Assembly: GCA_006212045.1 (NCBI GenBank)
Contig: PZPK01000013.1
Coordinates: forward strand, 62,001 to 126,000
Source: Oleiphilus sp.
Lineage (GTDB): Bacteria; Pseudomonadota; Gammaproteobacteria; Pseudomonadales; Oleiphilaceae
Direction of reading: 5' to 3'
Length of the DNA: 64,000 bases
A model generated the notes under the pieces. The model saw only the letters and a list, made by a program, of their open reading frames with translations. It did not search any database and was not told where the DNA came from. Below, piece after piece: positions 31,143 to 41,811 of the stretch; within the stretch, counting starts at the first letter, position 1; each line of letters starts with the position of its first letter. The translations under genes and the position numbers were made by a program.

Positions 31143-31646
31143 CGTAATTTCCTTCAGAAAGGTCTGAAATTATTATCATTGTTGAATCCTGATGACGGCC
31201 TTGCTTTCCTCTAAGAAAACAAGTGCAAAGCTTCCCGTCTTTGACTTCGCGAACCATTGGGTTAGGCCTACGGTCAACGCTTCTCAACTATCACTCAAGG
31301 CTCGCTGTCTGGAGAGTCCAAATATGTACCAAGTGCCTAAACAGGTGCGCATATAGCATTAATGTCAGATTTATTGGAAAAAGTTGAGAGAGTCCTCACA
31401 TTTAGCTTTGCACGCTAATCGCGTCGAAACCGCTTGTCCGAGCGCCTTATCGGGTTACATAACAAACTCACGTTTCACACTATTTTACGCTTCGCAATCA
31501 AGTGTTATGTATTGGCCGGCGAGGTAACAGCTCTATACAGATCACCAACGGTTAAATTTACGATTCCTCGCCAGACTTAGGGTATCCACACAAGTGACAA
31601 GACAGGATTCGCAGAAATCCTGCACTACTCAAAAACGGGTACCATA

Positions 31647-32279
31647 ATGATCAAGTCAGCAAAGAGCTCAGTATTGAGTGTTTGTGCTTCTGTATTGCTG
31701 GTGGGCTGTATCGAAGGCGAAACTTCAACTGCCACCGAGGACGTCAGCGGTCTCGCGCGCGACAACAATGCTTTTCCCGAGGCCGTTGCCTCAAGCTCAG
31801 AAACCAGTAGCGAAGGCGGATCAGCCACCATGCAGCCGGTGGGGGATTGCCGTCTCAGTGTGCTCGATGAAAAACTTTTGGCAAAACTCAATGAAGTGAG
31901 AGCGCAGGCACGCTATTGCGGCGACAGCTATCAGGAGGCCGTTGCCCCTGTTGTCTGGAATTGCACGCTGGAAGATGCTGCCCACATGCATTCTGAAGAT
32001 ATGGGTGATAACAACTTCTTCAGCCATACCGGATCAGATGGTTTGCGTGTGGGTGCACGCGCTGATCAGGCGGGTTACAACTGGAGCATGGTGGGTGAGA
32101 ATATTGCGGTGGGCTTTTCATCGGTAAATGCTGTGATGAAAGGTTGGCTCGAAAGTCCCAGCCACTGCCGTACCATAATGAATGAGCACTATGAAGAAAC
32201 CGCGACCGCCTTATATCTTCCCTCCGGTTCCGATTACTCCAGCTACTGGACCCTGTTGATGGGACGACCTGCGGGTTAA
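31647..32279 (+). CDS. CAP-domain (SCP/PR-1-like) lipoprotein
   Basis: Lipobox LVGC; HSEDMGDNNFFSHTGSDG..WSMVGENIAVGF. Confidence 0.85.
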   Translation: MIKSAKSSVLSVCASVLLVGCIEGETSTATEDVSGLARDNNAFPEAVASSSETSSEGGSATMQPVGDCRLSVLDEKLLAKLNEVRAQARYCGDSYQEAVAPVVWNCTLEDAAHMHSEDMGDNNFFSHTGSDGLRVGARADQAGYNWSMVGENIAVGFSSVNAVMKGWLESPSHCRTIMNEHYEETATALYLPSGSDYSSYWTLLMGRPAG

Positions 32280-32418
32280 GAGAATCCTCCACGGATGTGA
32301 TCGGAAGTACCGGATTTTCTGCGCCGCACAGATATCGGCTGCGGCATTGCCAGGAAAAGACTGGCTATTTCCCTGAAAATAAAAAAGAATTCCTATCTCC
32401 TTGCTCTGAGTTCTAAAG

Positions 32419-32859
32419 ATGGATGAAACCTATATCCTGCAAGCACTGGGCATGATGTTTTTCAGTGCCTGGAAAACCTATATCGGTCCGGCCATCGCGG
32501 CCGGATTGCATTTCGCTTACTGGGAGATGCTAGTGTTCAACATGGGGGCGGCAATGATGTCTGCCGCCGCGACTATGTTTGCAACCGACTTGTGGATGGC
32601 AAAGCGGCAATCAAAATCCAAAGGTTTCAGCAGGAATCTGCGTAAAGCGCTCAGAATATGGCGGCATTACGGCAAGGGTACTGCGCTGCTTCTGTCCCCG
32701 GTACTGCTCGGCATTCCCAGCTATGCCTTGCTGGCGCGGCGCTTGAAGGAGCGTCGATCATCAATCATGCTGGAGCTGATAATTGCGACATTCTTTTGGT
32801 GCACAGCGATCTACTGGGCAAGTGTTGAAGGGCTATTGCTGATTGAGCAGCAATGGTAA
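32419..32859 (+). CDS. Hypothetical membrane protein
   Basis: 146-codon ORF with several hydrophobic segments. Confidence 0.55.
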   Translation: MDETYILQALGMMFFSAWKTYIGPAIAAGLHFAYWEMLVFNMGAAMMSAAATMFATDLWMAKRQSKSKGFSRNLRKALRIWRHYGKGTALLLSPVLLGIPSYALLARRLKERRSSIMLELIIATFFWCTAIYWASVEGLLLIEQQW

Positions 32860-32887
32860 AGGGGAGGGACCTCATAGCAAACCCCGC

Positions 32888-33271
32888 TTAATCCCGATAC
32901 AGCTGCGCCTTGCCATAGGACAGTTCGAGTGCCTGTCGCTCCGCCCGTTTCAGCCCTTTCACCACCAGCCCATAGGAATGATCGATCATTCGCTCGATCT
33001 CGCCGCGTGGTATGGAGCTGTCCAGAACAATGGTATTCCAGTGCCTCTTGTTCATGTGGTAACCGGGCTGGACGGCTTCGAACAGATCACGCAGCTCCTG
33101 CGCCTGATGGGGCTCACATTTGAGATTCATATTGGCAGTATCGCCATTGTAAGCGAGCGTGGCGAACATCTTCCCTTTTACTTTTGGCACCATCACATCT
33201 GCGCCGAAAGGGTAATCTTCCTGCGCTTCCGGTTTGGATAAGAGATAGGCTTTGGCTTCGTTGTAGTCCAT
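32888..33271 (-). CDS. MmcQ/YjbR family protein
   Basis: MDYNEAKAYLLSKPEAQEDYPFGADVMVPKVKGKMFATL; start CAT at 33269-33271. Confidence 0.85.
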   Translation of the reverse strand: MDYNEAKAYLLSKPEAQEDYPFGADVMVPKVKGKMFATLAYNGDTANMNLKCEPHQAQELRDLFEAVQPGYHMNKRHWNTIVLDSSIPRGEIERMIDHSYGLVVKGLKRAERQALELSYGKAQLYRD

Positions 33272-33441
33272 CGAATCTTCCTTGCGGCATGCGCCCCTGT
33301 GGTTGGTGTCTGGCGGACAAGTGTTTATTATAGTTCGATTGCATGGTCGGCTATCAACATCGTTGGCACGTGGGCAGATATGGGCAGGCTCAGAATAGCG
33401 CAGCTTGCACGATGTCATCAGAATTTATGGGGAGGTTCAGG

Positions 33442-34107
33442 ATGAGTCAAACAGTATTAATTACCGGTGCCAGTCGGGGGATCGGTCTGGCTTTTTGCGA
33501 GGTTTACCGGGCACGCGGCGACACAGTGATCGCAGCCTGCCGCACGCCCAGTGAGGCGCTAAACAGTTTGGGTGTTGAGATCATCGCAGGCATTGACGTT
33601 AGCCAGGCTTCCGCAATGATCACCCTAAGAAACGCCCTGGGTGAGCGTCATCTGGACCTTCTGATCAACAATGCCGGCATATTGCTAGATGAAGTACTTG
33701 GCAGCATCGACTACGCGCAAATTGAAGCGCAATTCCAGACCAATGCCTTGGGGCCTTTGCGTGTCACCGAAGCTTTGCGTCACCATTTACGAGACGGTGC
33801 CAAGGTCGCAAATATTACCAGCCGCATGGGTTCGGTTGCCGACAATACCAGTGGCGGCCGTTATGGCTATCGTATGTCCAAAGCCGCGCTGAATATTGCT
33901 TCTGTTTCCCTGGCGCGGGATCTTGCGCCGCGTAATATCGCTGTGGCGATCCTGCATCCCGGCTTGGTCGGGACCGATATGATCGGCGGCCACGGCAACC
34001 TGACGCCCGAGCAGGCAGCGGAAGCGCTGGCAGATCGGATTGATGCACTGACAATGGAAACTTCAGGCACTTTCTGGCATTCCAATGGTGAGGTCTTGCC
34101 GTGGTAG
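33442..34107 (+). CDS. SDR family oxidoreductase
   Basis: VLITGASRGIGLAF, NNAGIL, YRMSKAALN. Confidence 0.88.
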   Translation: MSQTVLITGASRGIGLAFCEVYRARGDTVIAACRTPSEALNSLGVEIIAGIDVSQASAMITLRNALGERHLDLLINNAGILLDEVLGSIDYAQIEAQFQTNALGPLRVTEALRHHLRDGAKVANITSRMGSVADNTSGGRYGYRMSKAALNIASVSLARDLAPRNIAVAILHPGLVGTDMIGGHGNLTPEQAAEALADRIDALTMETSGTFWHSNGEVLPW

Positions 34108-34198
34108 CACTGCTTTCATTGGCGGGTAAACCTCATGTGGACCATACGGCAAGCGAAGTTCCGGGAATTTACACACTCAAATCTTAAAGGAAGAAAGT

Positions 34199-35185
34199 AT
34201 GCGCTATATCGATACACCTGAATTCGGAGCACCCGAGGTCATGTGCCTGGCAGAAAGTGAAGCGCCTGAATGCAAGGCGCATGAAGTGCGTATCGCTGTG
34301 AAGGCCGCGGGCGTGAATCGTCCAGACGTGATCCAGCGGCAGGGACATTATCCGGCGCCACCTGGTGCTTCTCCGATTCTGGGGCTCGAAGTCGCAGGCA
34401 TCATTGAGCAAGTGGGCAGTGGTGTCAGTCAATGGCAGGTGGGTGATAAGGTCTGCGCACTCAGCAATGGCGGTGGTTATGCCGACAGTGTCTGTGTCCC
34501 GGCCGGGCAATGCCTGCCGATCCCTGAAGGTTTGAGCATGGTTGAAGCGGCATCCCTTCCCGAAACGCATTTCACGGTCTGGTCAAACGTTTTCCAGCGC
34601 GCTGCTTTGAAAGCGGGAGAATCCTTTCTCGTGCATGGCGGTTCAAGCGGCATTGGCACCTGCGCGATTCAATTGGCCAGGGCTTTTGGTGCGCGGGTGT
34701 TTACGACGGCCGGGAGTGCAGAGAAGTGCGCGCAGTGCGAGGCTTTGGGAGCCGAACAAGCGATTCCCTACCGTGAAGCCGACTTCCTCGAAGTGCTTAA
34801 GGAAACCCTGGGAAAACAGGGCGTGGATGTGATTCTGGATATGGTCGGCGGTGACTATCTGCAAAAGAATATATTTCTGGCGGCCCGTGATGGCCGGATC
34901 GTGAATATCGCTTATCTGCAGGGCGCCAAGGCAGAGGTCAACTTTATGCCGGTCATGCTCAAGCGCCTGACGCTGACCGGCTCTACCTTGCGTCCGCAGT
35001 CTGATGCGGTCAAGGCCGGCATCGCTACCGAACTGAAAGAAAAGGTCTGGCCTCTGTATGCAGACAACACCCTGAAACCGGTAATTGCCAGCGTATTTCC
35101 GATGGAGCAAGTAGTGCAGGCGCATCAACTGATGGAAAGCAGTCAGCATATTGGCAAGATCATGCTGGATATGGAAGCCGGTTGA
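34199..35185 (+). CDS. NAD(P)H-quinone oxidoreductase (zinc-type MDR superfamily)
   Basis: AAGVNRPDVIQRQGHYP; FLVHGGSSGIGTCAIQLARAFGARVF. Confidence 0.88.
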   Translation: MRYIDTPEFGAPEVMCLAESEAPECKAHEVRIAVKAAGVNRPDVIQRQGHYPAPPGASPILGLEVAGIIEQVGSGVSQWQVGDKVCALSNGGGYADSVCVPAGQCLPIPEGLSMVEAASLPETHFTVWSNVFQRAALKAGESFLVHGGSSGIGTCAIQLARAFGARVFTTAGSAEKCAQCEALGAEQAIPYREADFLEVLKETLGKQGVDVILDMVGGDYLQKNIFLAARDGRIVNIAYLQGAKAEVNFMPVMLKRLTLTGSTLRPQSDAVKAGIATELKEKVWPLYADNTLKPVIASVFPMEQVVQAHQLMESSQHIGKIMLDMEAG

Positions 35186-36843
35186 TGACAGACGGGGAGC
35201 AGAATTCTGGCGGCCTGAACGTGCAGGAAAGCAAGCCTGGGATTCCCGAGTACTTTAACATCGGGCAGGCCTGCACACTTGCGCATCGGGCCGGGGCTTC
35301 CTTTCATGTGGATCATCCCGCCATCATTGTGCATCAGGGGAATGTGGATGCCGATGATACGAAGATTAGCGCGCTGAGCTATGCACAACTCGATGCGCTG
35401 TCCAATCGCTTTGCCCATGCCTTGTTGGCGCTAGGCTATAAACAGGGTGACCGCGTGCTTTTGTGGTTACCTAACTGTATCGAGTTTCCTGTCGCATTTT
35501 TTGCCTGCCTGAAGGCCGGACTGATTGCGGTGCCGGCATCCATCATGCTGGCAGCCGAAGAACTCGAATTTCTGGCCAATGACAGTGGCGCACGCGCGCT
35601 GGTGACTAACAGGGAGCTGTGGTCACGATTGATCCGGCAAGTACCGGCGCAGCATGGTCTGGAACAGGCTATCCTGATAGATGAACCGACGCCGACCACA
35701 GCCGCTGATGATCACCTGCTACAGTCATTTCAAACCTTGCTGGATACCGGCAGTACCACAGCGGTAGGCGTTCAGACACGCGCCGAAGATCCGGCCTATC
35801 TGGTTTACACCTCCGGAACCACAGGCTACCCCAAGGGAGTCCTGCATGCGCATCGCGCCTTGCTCGGTCGCATGCCGGCCGGAGACTATTGGTTCGACTA
35901 TCAGGCCAATGGTGACCGCATCCTGCATTCCGGCAAATTCAATTGGACCTACGTGCTCGGTACCGCCCTGATGGACCCGCTGTATCGAGGTCAGACGGTG
36001 GTGGTACATGAGGGCAAAAGTGAAGCGGCGACCTGGCCGGGACTGATTGCGCGCCACCAATGCAGTATCTTTATCGGTGTGCCCACCATTTATCGCCAGA
36101 TTATTCAGAAGACCGGGTTGGGCAAGACTGATGTACCTACCTTGCGCCATTGTATGTCAGCCGGAGAGCACCTTTCGGATGAAATACTGCATGCATGGCA
36201 GGCCCGTTTCGGGCAGAACATTTATGAAGCGATTGGTATGTCGGAATGTTCCTACTATTTGTCCCAACACCCGGGTAGAGCATTACGACCCGGTTCGGCC
36301 GGATTTCCGCAACCGGGACATCATGTCGCCTTGCTGGATGAGCACATGAATGAAGTGCCGGCCGGCGAAGAAGGCATGTTGTGCATCGGTCTGGATGATC
36401 CCGGGTTATTTCTGGAATACTGGCATCGACCTGAGGAAAATGAAGCCGTCAGGCATCAGGGCTACTTTCTCACTGGAGACTATGCCCGCCGGGATGACGA
36501 GGGTTATTTCTGGTTTCATGGTCGCAGGGACGACATCATTAACAGCTTCGGCTACCGGATCTCTCCGCACGAGATCGAACGGGTGTTGAAAGGCCATGCG
36601 CATGTCGCAGACTGTGTGGCATTAGGGCAGGCTGTGACGGCCGACAAGGTGCTTGTGGTCGCCTGCGTCATCACTAAACCGGGCTTAACACTGATAAAAG
36701 ATGACTTATTGAACTATGCTGCGGCACATTTGGCGGCATATAAGGTGCCAAAGGCGATTCACGTGATGGACGGTTTTCCGCGCACCGCAAACGGCAAGGT
36801 TATTCGCCGTCAACTGCGGGAGCAGTTGCCCGCACTGAACTGA
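35185..36843 (+). CDS. AMP-dependent acyl-CoA synthetase/ligase (benzoate-CoA ligase-like)
   Basis: YTSGTTGYPKGVLHAHRA; TGDYARRDDEGYFWFHGRRDDIINSFGYRISPHEIE; overlaps the previous stop. Confidence 0.85.
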   Translation: MTDGEQNSGGLNVQESKPGIPEYFNIGQACTLAHRAGASFHVDHPAIIVHQGNVDADDTKISALSYAQLDALSNRFAHALLALGYKQGDRVLLWLPNCIEFPVAFFACLKAGLIAVPASIMLAAEELEFLANDSGARALVTNRELWSRLIRQVPAQHGLEQAILIDEPTPTTAADDHLLQSFQTLLDTGSTTAVGVQTRAEDPAYLVYTSGTTGYPKGVLHAHRALLGRMPAGDYWFDYQANGDRILHSGKFNWTYVLGTALMDPLYRGQTVVVHEGKSEAATWPGLIARHQCSIFIGVPTIYRQIIQKTGLGKTDVPTLRHCMSAGEHLSDEILHAWQARFGQNIYEAIGMSECSYYLSQHPGRALRPGSAGFPQPGHHVALLDEHMNEVPAGEEGMLCIGLDDPGLFLEYWHRPEENEAVRHQGYFLTGDYARRDDEGYFWFHGRRDDIINSFGYRISPHEIERVLKGHAHVADCVALGQAVTADKVLVVACVITKPGLTLIKDDLLNYAAAHLAAYKVPKAIHVMDGFPRTANGKVIRRQLREQLPALN

Positions 36844-36897
36844 CAACTTGCCTGGCAGGGTATCTTCGCTCGCAGGTGCCCGATAACAATCACTGAT

Positions 36898-37566
36898 TTA
36901 CGGGGTCTGTTTGGCATCGGCCTTGCTTTTCACCCGGGCAGTGTCTTGAGCAGTGTCTGACTTTTTCCGGGGTTTCTTTTCTGTTTCCTTTTCGGGTTCA
37001 ATGCATTCAGGCCTGCCTTCGTTGATCTTCCCGATGACGGACATGCGCTCACGCGGGTTGACAAACATGGGGCGCGCAACCAGCAGGTTGTTGGGATAGA
37101 TAATGACTTCCCGGTTTTCGCTGATCAGCTTGGTGTTGAACATATTGATTTCCGAGATATAGCCCTCGACATAATTGTCGATATCAATCACCCGGATAAA
37201 ATTTCCGCGCCTGAAAGACGAATGCGCGAGCAGAATAAAAAATGCGGTGACATTACTCAGGACCGACCAGCCGGCAAACAGGGCGACACCGGTGACCGCC
37301 AGAATACTCGCCGACAGCGTCAGTAAGCCCCTGAAATCAAAGCCCCAGACAATCAGCGTACTGGAGACCGCGGCAATACCCAGCAAAATATTCAATGCCG
37401 AAAGTGCCTTGGTCGTGGCGTCCAGTTTCAGCCGCCCCTGCTTGGCCTGTTTGCGTATTCGCTTGCCGGCAAAGGAGCGAAAGGCAAAGTAGATGGTGAA
37501 GACGATCAGTGTCAGGAAAACATTGAACTGGTAGGTCAGTAACCAGTCGAGAATACTTTGTTCCAT
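36898..37566 (-). CDS. MscS-family mechanosensitive channel
   Basis: MEQSILDWLL start; FRRGNFIRVIDIDNYVEGYISEINMFNTKLISENREVIIYPNN. Confidence 0.8.
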   Translation of the reverse strand: MEQSILDWLLTYQFNVFLTLIVFTIYFAFRSFAGKRIRKQAKQGRLKLDATTKALSALNILLGIAAVSSTLIVWGFDFRGLLTLSASILAVTGVALFAGWSVLSNVTAFFILLAHSSFRRGNFIRVIDIDNYVEGYISEINMFNTKLISENREVIIYPNNLLVARPMFVNPRERMSVIGKINEGRPECIEPEKETEKKPRKKSDTAQDTARVKSKADAKQTP

Positions 37567-37803
37567 TGTGAGTGATGTTCCTCGCCGGAATGCGGTCGAT
37601 AGAATTGGGTGAGCAAGACGCTGCCTGCTATAAATGCCTATTTCCGTGAAGGCAGGCTTGTCTTGCATCTTACGGTAAAAGCGCAGGCGGCACTATGCTG
37701 AATTTGCAGCCTTGGCCGGGCAAAAAGTGGGGTTGAATCCTGAGCAAGGCAGTTGCAAGGATGCTTTAAGCGCGCAGAGAACCTGTAGCTCTTGCCAGAT
37801 GCT

Positions 37804-37816
37804 GTTATATTATAAC
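37804..37816. promoter_or_regulatory. Zur-box-like palindrome
   Basis: GTTATATTATAAC, perfect match to the core GTTATA-W-TATAAC of the known gammaproteobacterial Zur box. Confidence 0.65.
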
Positions 37817-37831
37817 GTTTGTTGTGTTTTC

Positions 37832-37909
37832 ATGGCCGCACCTTTTTGGCTACTATTTTTGGCCTTTATCTTTGGCCTCTATCGAATGATCAGGTTCCCT
37901 AGTTTATGA
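37832..37909 (+). CDS. Putative 25-aa hydrophobic small protein
   Basis: [25 protein letters not shown], stop overlaps the downstream start (ATGA). Lies between Zur-like box and zinc-binding protein. Confidence 0.45.
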   Translation: MAAPFWLLFLAFIFGLYRMIRFPSL

Positions 37910-38907
37910 AGTTATTGCCCCTTACCAATCGTATAAAATGTGCCTCCCGACCAGGGTTCGGACTCCCGCTGGCGATGATGGTCCTGACGTCTATTCTGTG
38001 TTTGCCGGTCACCGGCTATGCGGAGTCGAAACTGAAAGTCATTACCAGCTTTAGCATATTGGCGGATTGGGTCAGGGTGCTGGGCGGAGGACACATTGAG
38101 GTTCTGAGTCTGGTGGGACCGGATGAAGATGTTCATGTCTATCGTGCTTCGCCCGATGATCTGCAGGACCTGGCGCATGCCGATATCATGATCATTAACG
38201 GGATGGGGCTGGAAGGCTGGCTGGAGCGCCTGATTGAAGCATCGGGTTTCCAGGGTACTTTGGTGCGCGCTTCCGCAGGTATCGAGCCAATTTATCTTGG
38301 ATTGATGCGCCCCCACGCGCATCACCACCATGAAAATGATGATCTGCATGGAGACGGACATGGCTTGCATACCCGGATGGATGGTCGGTACGTCGACCCT
38401 CACGCCTGGTTAAGCCCGAGGGCTGCAAAACGCTATGTTGATAACATTGCGCGCGCCCTTAAGCGTGTTGATCCATCAATTCAGGACGTGATCGAGCAGA
38501 ACCGTCTGGCCTATCAGCAGGCTTTAACTGCATTGGACGCCTCAATTCGTGAGGCTGTTGATGCGTTGCCGAAGACCCGCCGCCAAGTGGTCGTGCCCCA
38601 TGCCGCGTTTAAGTATTTTGAACGTGACTATGGCATTACCTTCCATAGCCTGCAGGGGATGTCGACCGAATCCGAATCGTCTGCCGCCGCATTTGCAAGC
38701 ATTGTCAGAACGATACGGGCCCAGGGCATTGATGCAGTCTTCGGAGAAAATACCTCGAGTCAAAAGCTGATTGAGCGTGTGGCCAGTGAAGCGAACCTCA
38801 AACTCGGCGGGAAACTGTATTCGGGTGCCTTGTCGAAACAACAGGCAACAAGCTATCTGGAGATGATGCGGTTCAATGCAGATCAGCTACTCGCGGCCCT
38901 GAAATAA
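37906..38907 (+). CDS. Zinc/manganese ABC transporter substrate-binding protein (ZnuA-like)
   Basis: Signal peptide; His-rich loop [38 protein letters not shown]. Confidence 0.88.
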   Translation: MKLLPLTNRIKCASRPGFGLPLAMMVLTSILCLPVTGYAESKLKVITSFSILADWVRVLGGGHIEVLSLVGPDEDVHVYRASPDDLQDLAHADIMIINGMGLEGWLERLIEASGFQGTLVRASAGIEPIYLGLMRPHAHHHHENDDLHGDGHGLHTRMDGRYVDPHAWLSPRAAKRYVDNIARALKRVDPSIQDVIEQNRLAYQQALTALDASIREAVDALPKTRRQVVVPHAAFKYFERDYGITFHSLQGMSTESESSAAAFASIVRTIRAQGIDAVFGENTSSQKLIERVASEANLKLGGKLYSGALSKQQATSYLEMMRFNADQLLAALK

Positions 38908-39076
38908 AGATCTTCGATCTACTTCAGTATTGGCGTGTTGGGCTCACTTAAGCGGCGGCAAATCTCCCACAATCGACTACGCTGTTAGGGGTAATAATGA
39001 CGGTAGTGGACTGCATGCTGCATGGCGTGAAGCATTCCGGTATCGAAAGTCTTTATCAATCAGGGAAACCCGCAGC

Positions 39077-41062
39077 ATGACATTTTTCTCTCAGTTCACT
39101 CTACGCGCCAAAGTGATGACCGGTTTTGCGCTGATGGGATGTGTCGTGTTGATGGTATGGCTTTCGGGCTATCAGGGCATAAAGCAAGTGTCCGACAATC
39201 TGGCTTTTGTTTCCGGGCCTGCACTGGACACCTCAAGACAGCTTGGCGCCATCGAGGGCGGCCTGAACGCCAAGATGCTTGCGTTGGCGCAACTGCTGAA
39301 TGGCGAGGATATTGATACCGAGCTGGGCTGGCTAGAGGCCGAAAGGAAAAAGGTGCAGCAGGCGCTGGATCATTTGAAAGGTTCGGAATGGATATCCCGA
39401 TTGGACGCTGAAGCCTTGCAAGCCTTCGAGCAGGACTTTACAGGCGCTGCAAAATCCACCATTGAAAGCCACCGGGCCTTTGTTTCGGCGCGTCAGCAGT
39501 TCGAACACAATGCCGAACGTTTTCGGGGCTTTTCCGAGTATTTGCAAAGTGGGTCGATCGCAGATGACCCTGCAACTAAGGTTGATTCATATCTTAGTGC
39601 CGCCTATCGCGCCTATTTGACAGGACTTTATCAGGTCAATCGGCTGCTTGATCGTGATAACAGTGATGCTGCTACCCAGACGGCTATTGAGCAAGCTCTG
39701 GCTCAGCAACAGGCAGCCCTGTTTGCGGCTGGTTCCGGCGGTGGACTGACCTTTTCCACTCACGCTGAGTGGGGGCAGGGCTCGATTGCCGAAGTGTATG
39801 AGGCTTTCTATGAAAAACATACCGATCTGACTGCCAGACTGATTGCAGCGACCAAAACCTACCATGCTTCGGTTGACGAATATTACGCCTCGGCTTCCCG
39901 CCTACGGGCGCACATACAGTTATTGCAGGAGCAAGGGTTTGGCCGGGTGCAGGAACGGGTGGTTGAGTTGGGACAGGACAGCGAGAAGGCGCACATCCGG
40001 ATGCAGTGGACCCTAATGGTCGGGTTTTTCCTGGGTCTTGGTGCCTGTTGGTTTATCCTGCGCTCAATTCTTGGGCCATTGAACATGATGCGCAAGCGTG
40101 TGCAGGAAATGGCCTCGGGTGAGCTGGATTTAACAGACAGAATTCAGCTGGATAACCGGGCTGAGTATGGAGAGTTGTCCGGGAGTTTTGATCAGCTGTT
40201 GGAGAATGTACATGTTCTGGTAAAACAGTTACTGGATCGTTGCGAGCGTATGGGCGACGCCATGGCTGAAATGAATCAAAGTGCGCAATTGACGGAAAAT
40301 GAGGTACTGCGACAGAAATCGCTGACCGACCAGATGGCTGTGGCCATTCTGGAGATGTTCAATACCGGGAAAGATATTGTTCAGAATACCCAGATGGCAG
40401 CGACCACCGCTTCTGATGCGGATGACAGTGCACAACAGGCACAGGCCACCGTTTCTGATGCCATTCAGACGATACGTCACCTTTCAGCCGATATTTCAGA
40501 AGCTGCGAACGTGATCGGAGGGCTGGAGGATGATGTATCCGATATCGTCAAAGCACTGGATGTGATTGTCGGGATTGCCGAACAGACCAATCTGTTGGCC
40601 TTGAACGCAGCGATCGAAGCGGCACGGGCCGGCGAACAGGGGCGCGGCTTTGCGGTAGTGGCTGACGAAGTACGCAGTCTTGCCGTGCGTACCCAAGAGA
40701 GCGCAGAACATATTCAGGGAATTATTGGTCGTTTAAAGTTCAGCTCGGAAAACGCCGTGGGCGTGATGGTGCGTAGTGATGAACAGAGTCTCCAAACTGT
40801 GACCCGAAGTGAAGAGGTGCAAGGTGCACTCGCGCAGATAACACAGGATATCCTCAGGATTAAGGATATTAACCATGCGGTCGCCAGCGCCTTCAAACAG
40901 CAATCTGAAGTTGCCGGTGAGATGAGTCACAAGGTGCAGGATATTGTCGCTATTGCCAAGAACACGAGCGAGGGCATGCAGCAAACGGCACGCCTAAGTG
41001 AGCAGGTATTGGGGGAAAACCGCGCTTTGGCAGTTCTGGTGAGCAAATATAAAGTGCAGTAG
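39077..41062 (+). CDS. Methyl-accepting chemotaxis protein
   Basis: HAMP then [35 protein letters not shown]; start MTFFSQF. Confidence 0.9.
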   Translation: MTFFSQFTLRAKVMTGFALMGCVVLMVWLSGYQGIKQVSDNLAFVSGPALDTSRQLGAIEGGLNAKMLALAQLLNGEDIDTELGWLEAERKKVQQALDHLKGSEWISRLDAEALQAFEQDFTGAAKSTIESHRAFVSARQQFEHNAERFRGFSEYLQSGSIADDPATKVDSYLSAAYRAYLTGLYQVNRLLDRDNSDAATQTAIEQALAQQQAALFAAGSGGGLTFSTHAEWGQGSIAEVYEAFYEKHTDLTARLIAATKTYHASVDEYYASASRLRAHIQLLQEQGFGRVQERVVELGQDSEKAHIRMQWTLMVGFFLGLGACWFILRSILGPLNMMRKRVQEMASGELDLTDRIQLDNRAEYGELSGSFDQLLENVHVLVKQLLDRCERMGDAMAEMNQSAQLTENEVLRQKSLTDQMAVAILEMFNTGKDIVQNTQMAATTASDADDSAQQAQATVSDAIQTIRHLSADISEAANVIGGLEDDVSDIVKALDVIVGIAEQTNLLALNAAIEAARAGEQGRGFAVVADEVRSLAVRTQESAEHIQGIIGRLKFSSENAVGVMVRSDEQSLQTVTRSEEVQGALAQITQDILRIKDINHAVASAFKQQSEVAGEMSHKVQDIVAIAKNTSEGMQQTARLSEQVLGENRALAVLVSKYKVQ

Positions 41063-41136
41063 TGCTTACCTGCGCCTTTAAGGCAGTGGCACATTCGCAC
41101 TATAATCAGCGGATCAACGTTTTCTCGGAACATGTC

Positions 41137-41679
41137 ATGAAGTCTCTTCAGGAACAACTAATGGGCGCAGGCCTGGTCGACAACAAAAAGGTCAAAGCGA
41201 TCAAACAGGCGCAACGCAAACAGAAAAAACAGCAGCAGAAAGCGCCCAAAGGGCAGCAGGAAATAGACGAAAACAAACTGCGTCTGGAGCGGGAGCGACT
41301 TGAGAAGGTCGAGCGTGATCGCGAACTGAACAGGCAACGTGAAGCGCAGGTGCAGGAACGTGCCATTGCCGCCCAGATCAAACAGCTGATCGAAAGTAAC
41401 CGGATTGAAGCTGAACAGGATGATGTGGGTTACCAGTTTGCCGATGGCAAAAAGATCCAGAAAATCTATATCTCCAGCCGCCTGGTCGAACAACTTTCCC
41501 GCGGACAGTTGTCGATTGCCAAGCTGGAAGATCGTTATCATCTGATACCAAACGGCGTGGCAGAGAAAATCGCACAGCGCAATGCGGATGCGATCATTCC
41601 TGTCAAAGTAGAGCAGGATCAGGTTTCAGACGACGACCCGTATGCGGATTACAAGATTCCTGATGATCTGATGTGGTAG
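41137..41679 (+). CDS. DUF2058 family protein (YaiL-like)
   Basis: MKSLQEQLMGAGLVDNKKVKAIKQAQRKQKKQQQK and C-terminal DDPYADYKIPDDLMW. Confidence 0.85.
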   Translation: MKSLQEQLMGAGLVDNKKVKAIKQAQRKQKKQQQKAPKGQQEIDENKLRLERERLEKVERDRELNRQREAQVQERAIAAQIKQLIESNRIEAEQDDVGYQFADGKKIQKIYISSRLVEQLSRGQLSIAKLEDRYHLIPNGVAEKIAQRNADAIIPVKVEQDQVSDDDPYADYKIPDDLMW

Positions 41680-41811
41680 ACATCAGAATCAGCAGCTGCT
41701 TGGAACAGGCATCATCAGTGTCTGAAAATCTGGCGTGCATTGATGTTTCAGCAGTATGTTTGCCTATAGCGATAGACTTATCGGGCACAAGTTGCTTGTG
41801 CAAGGATTCCC

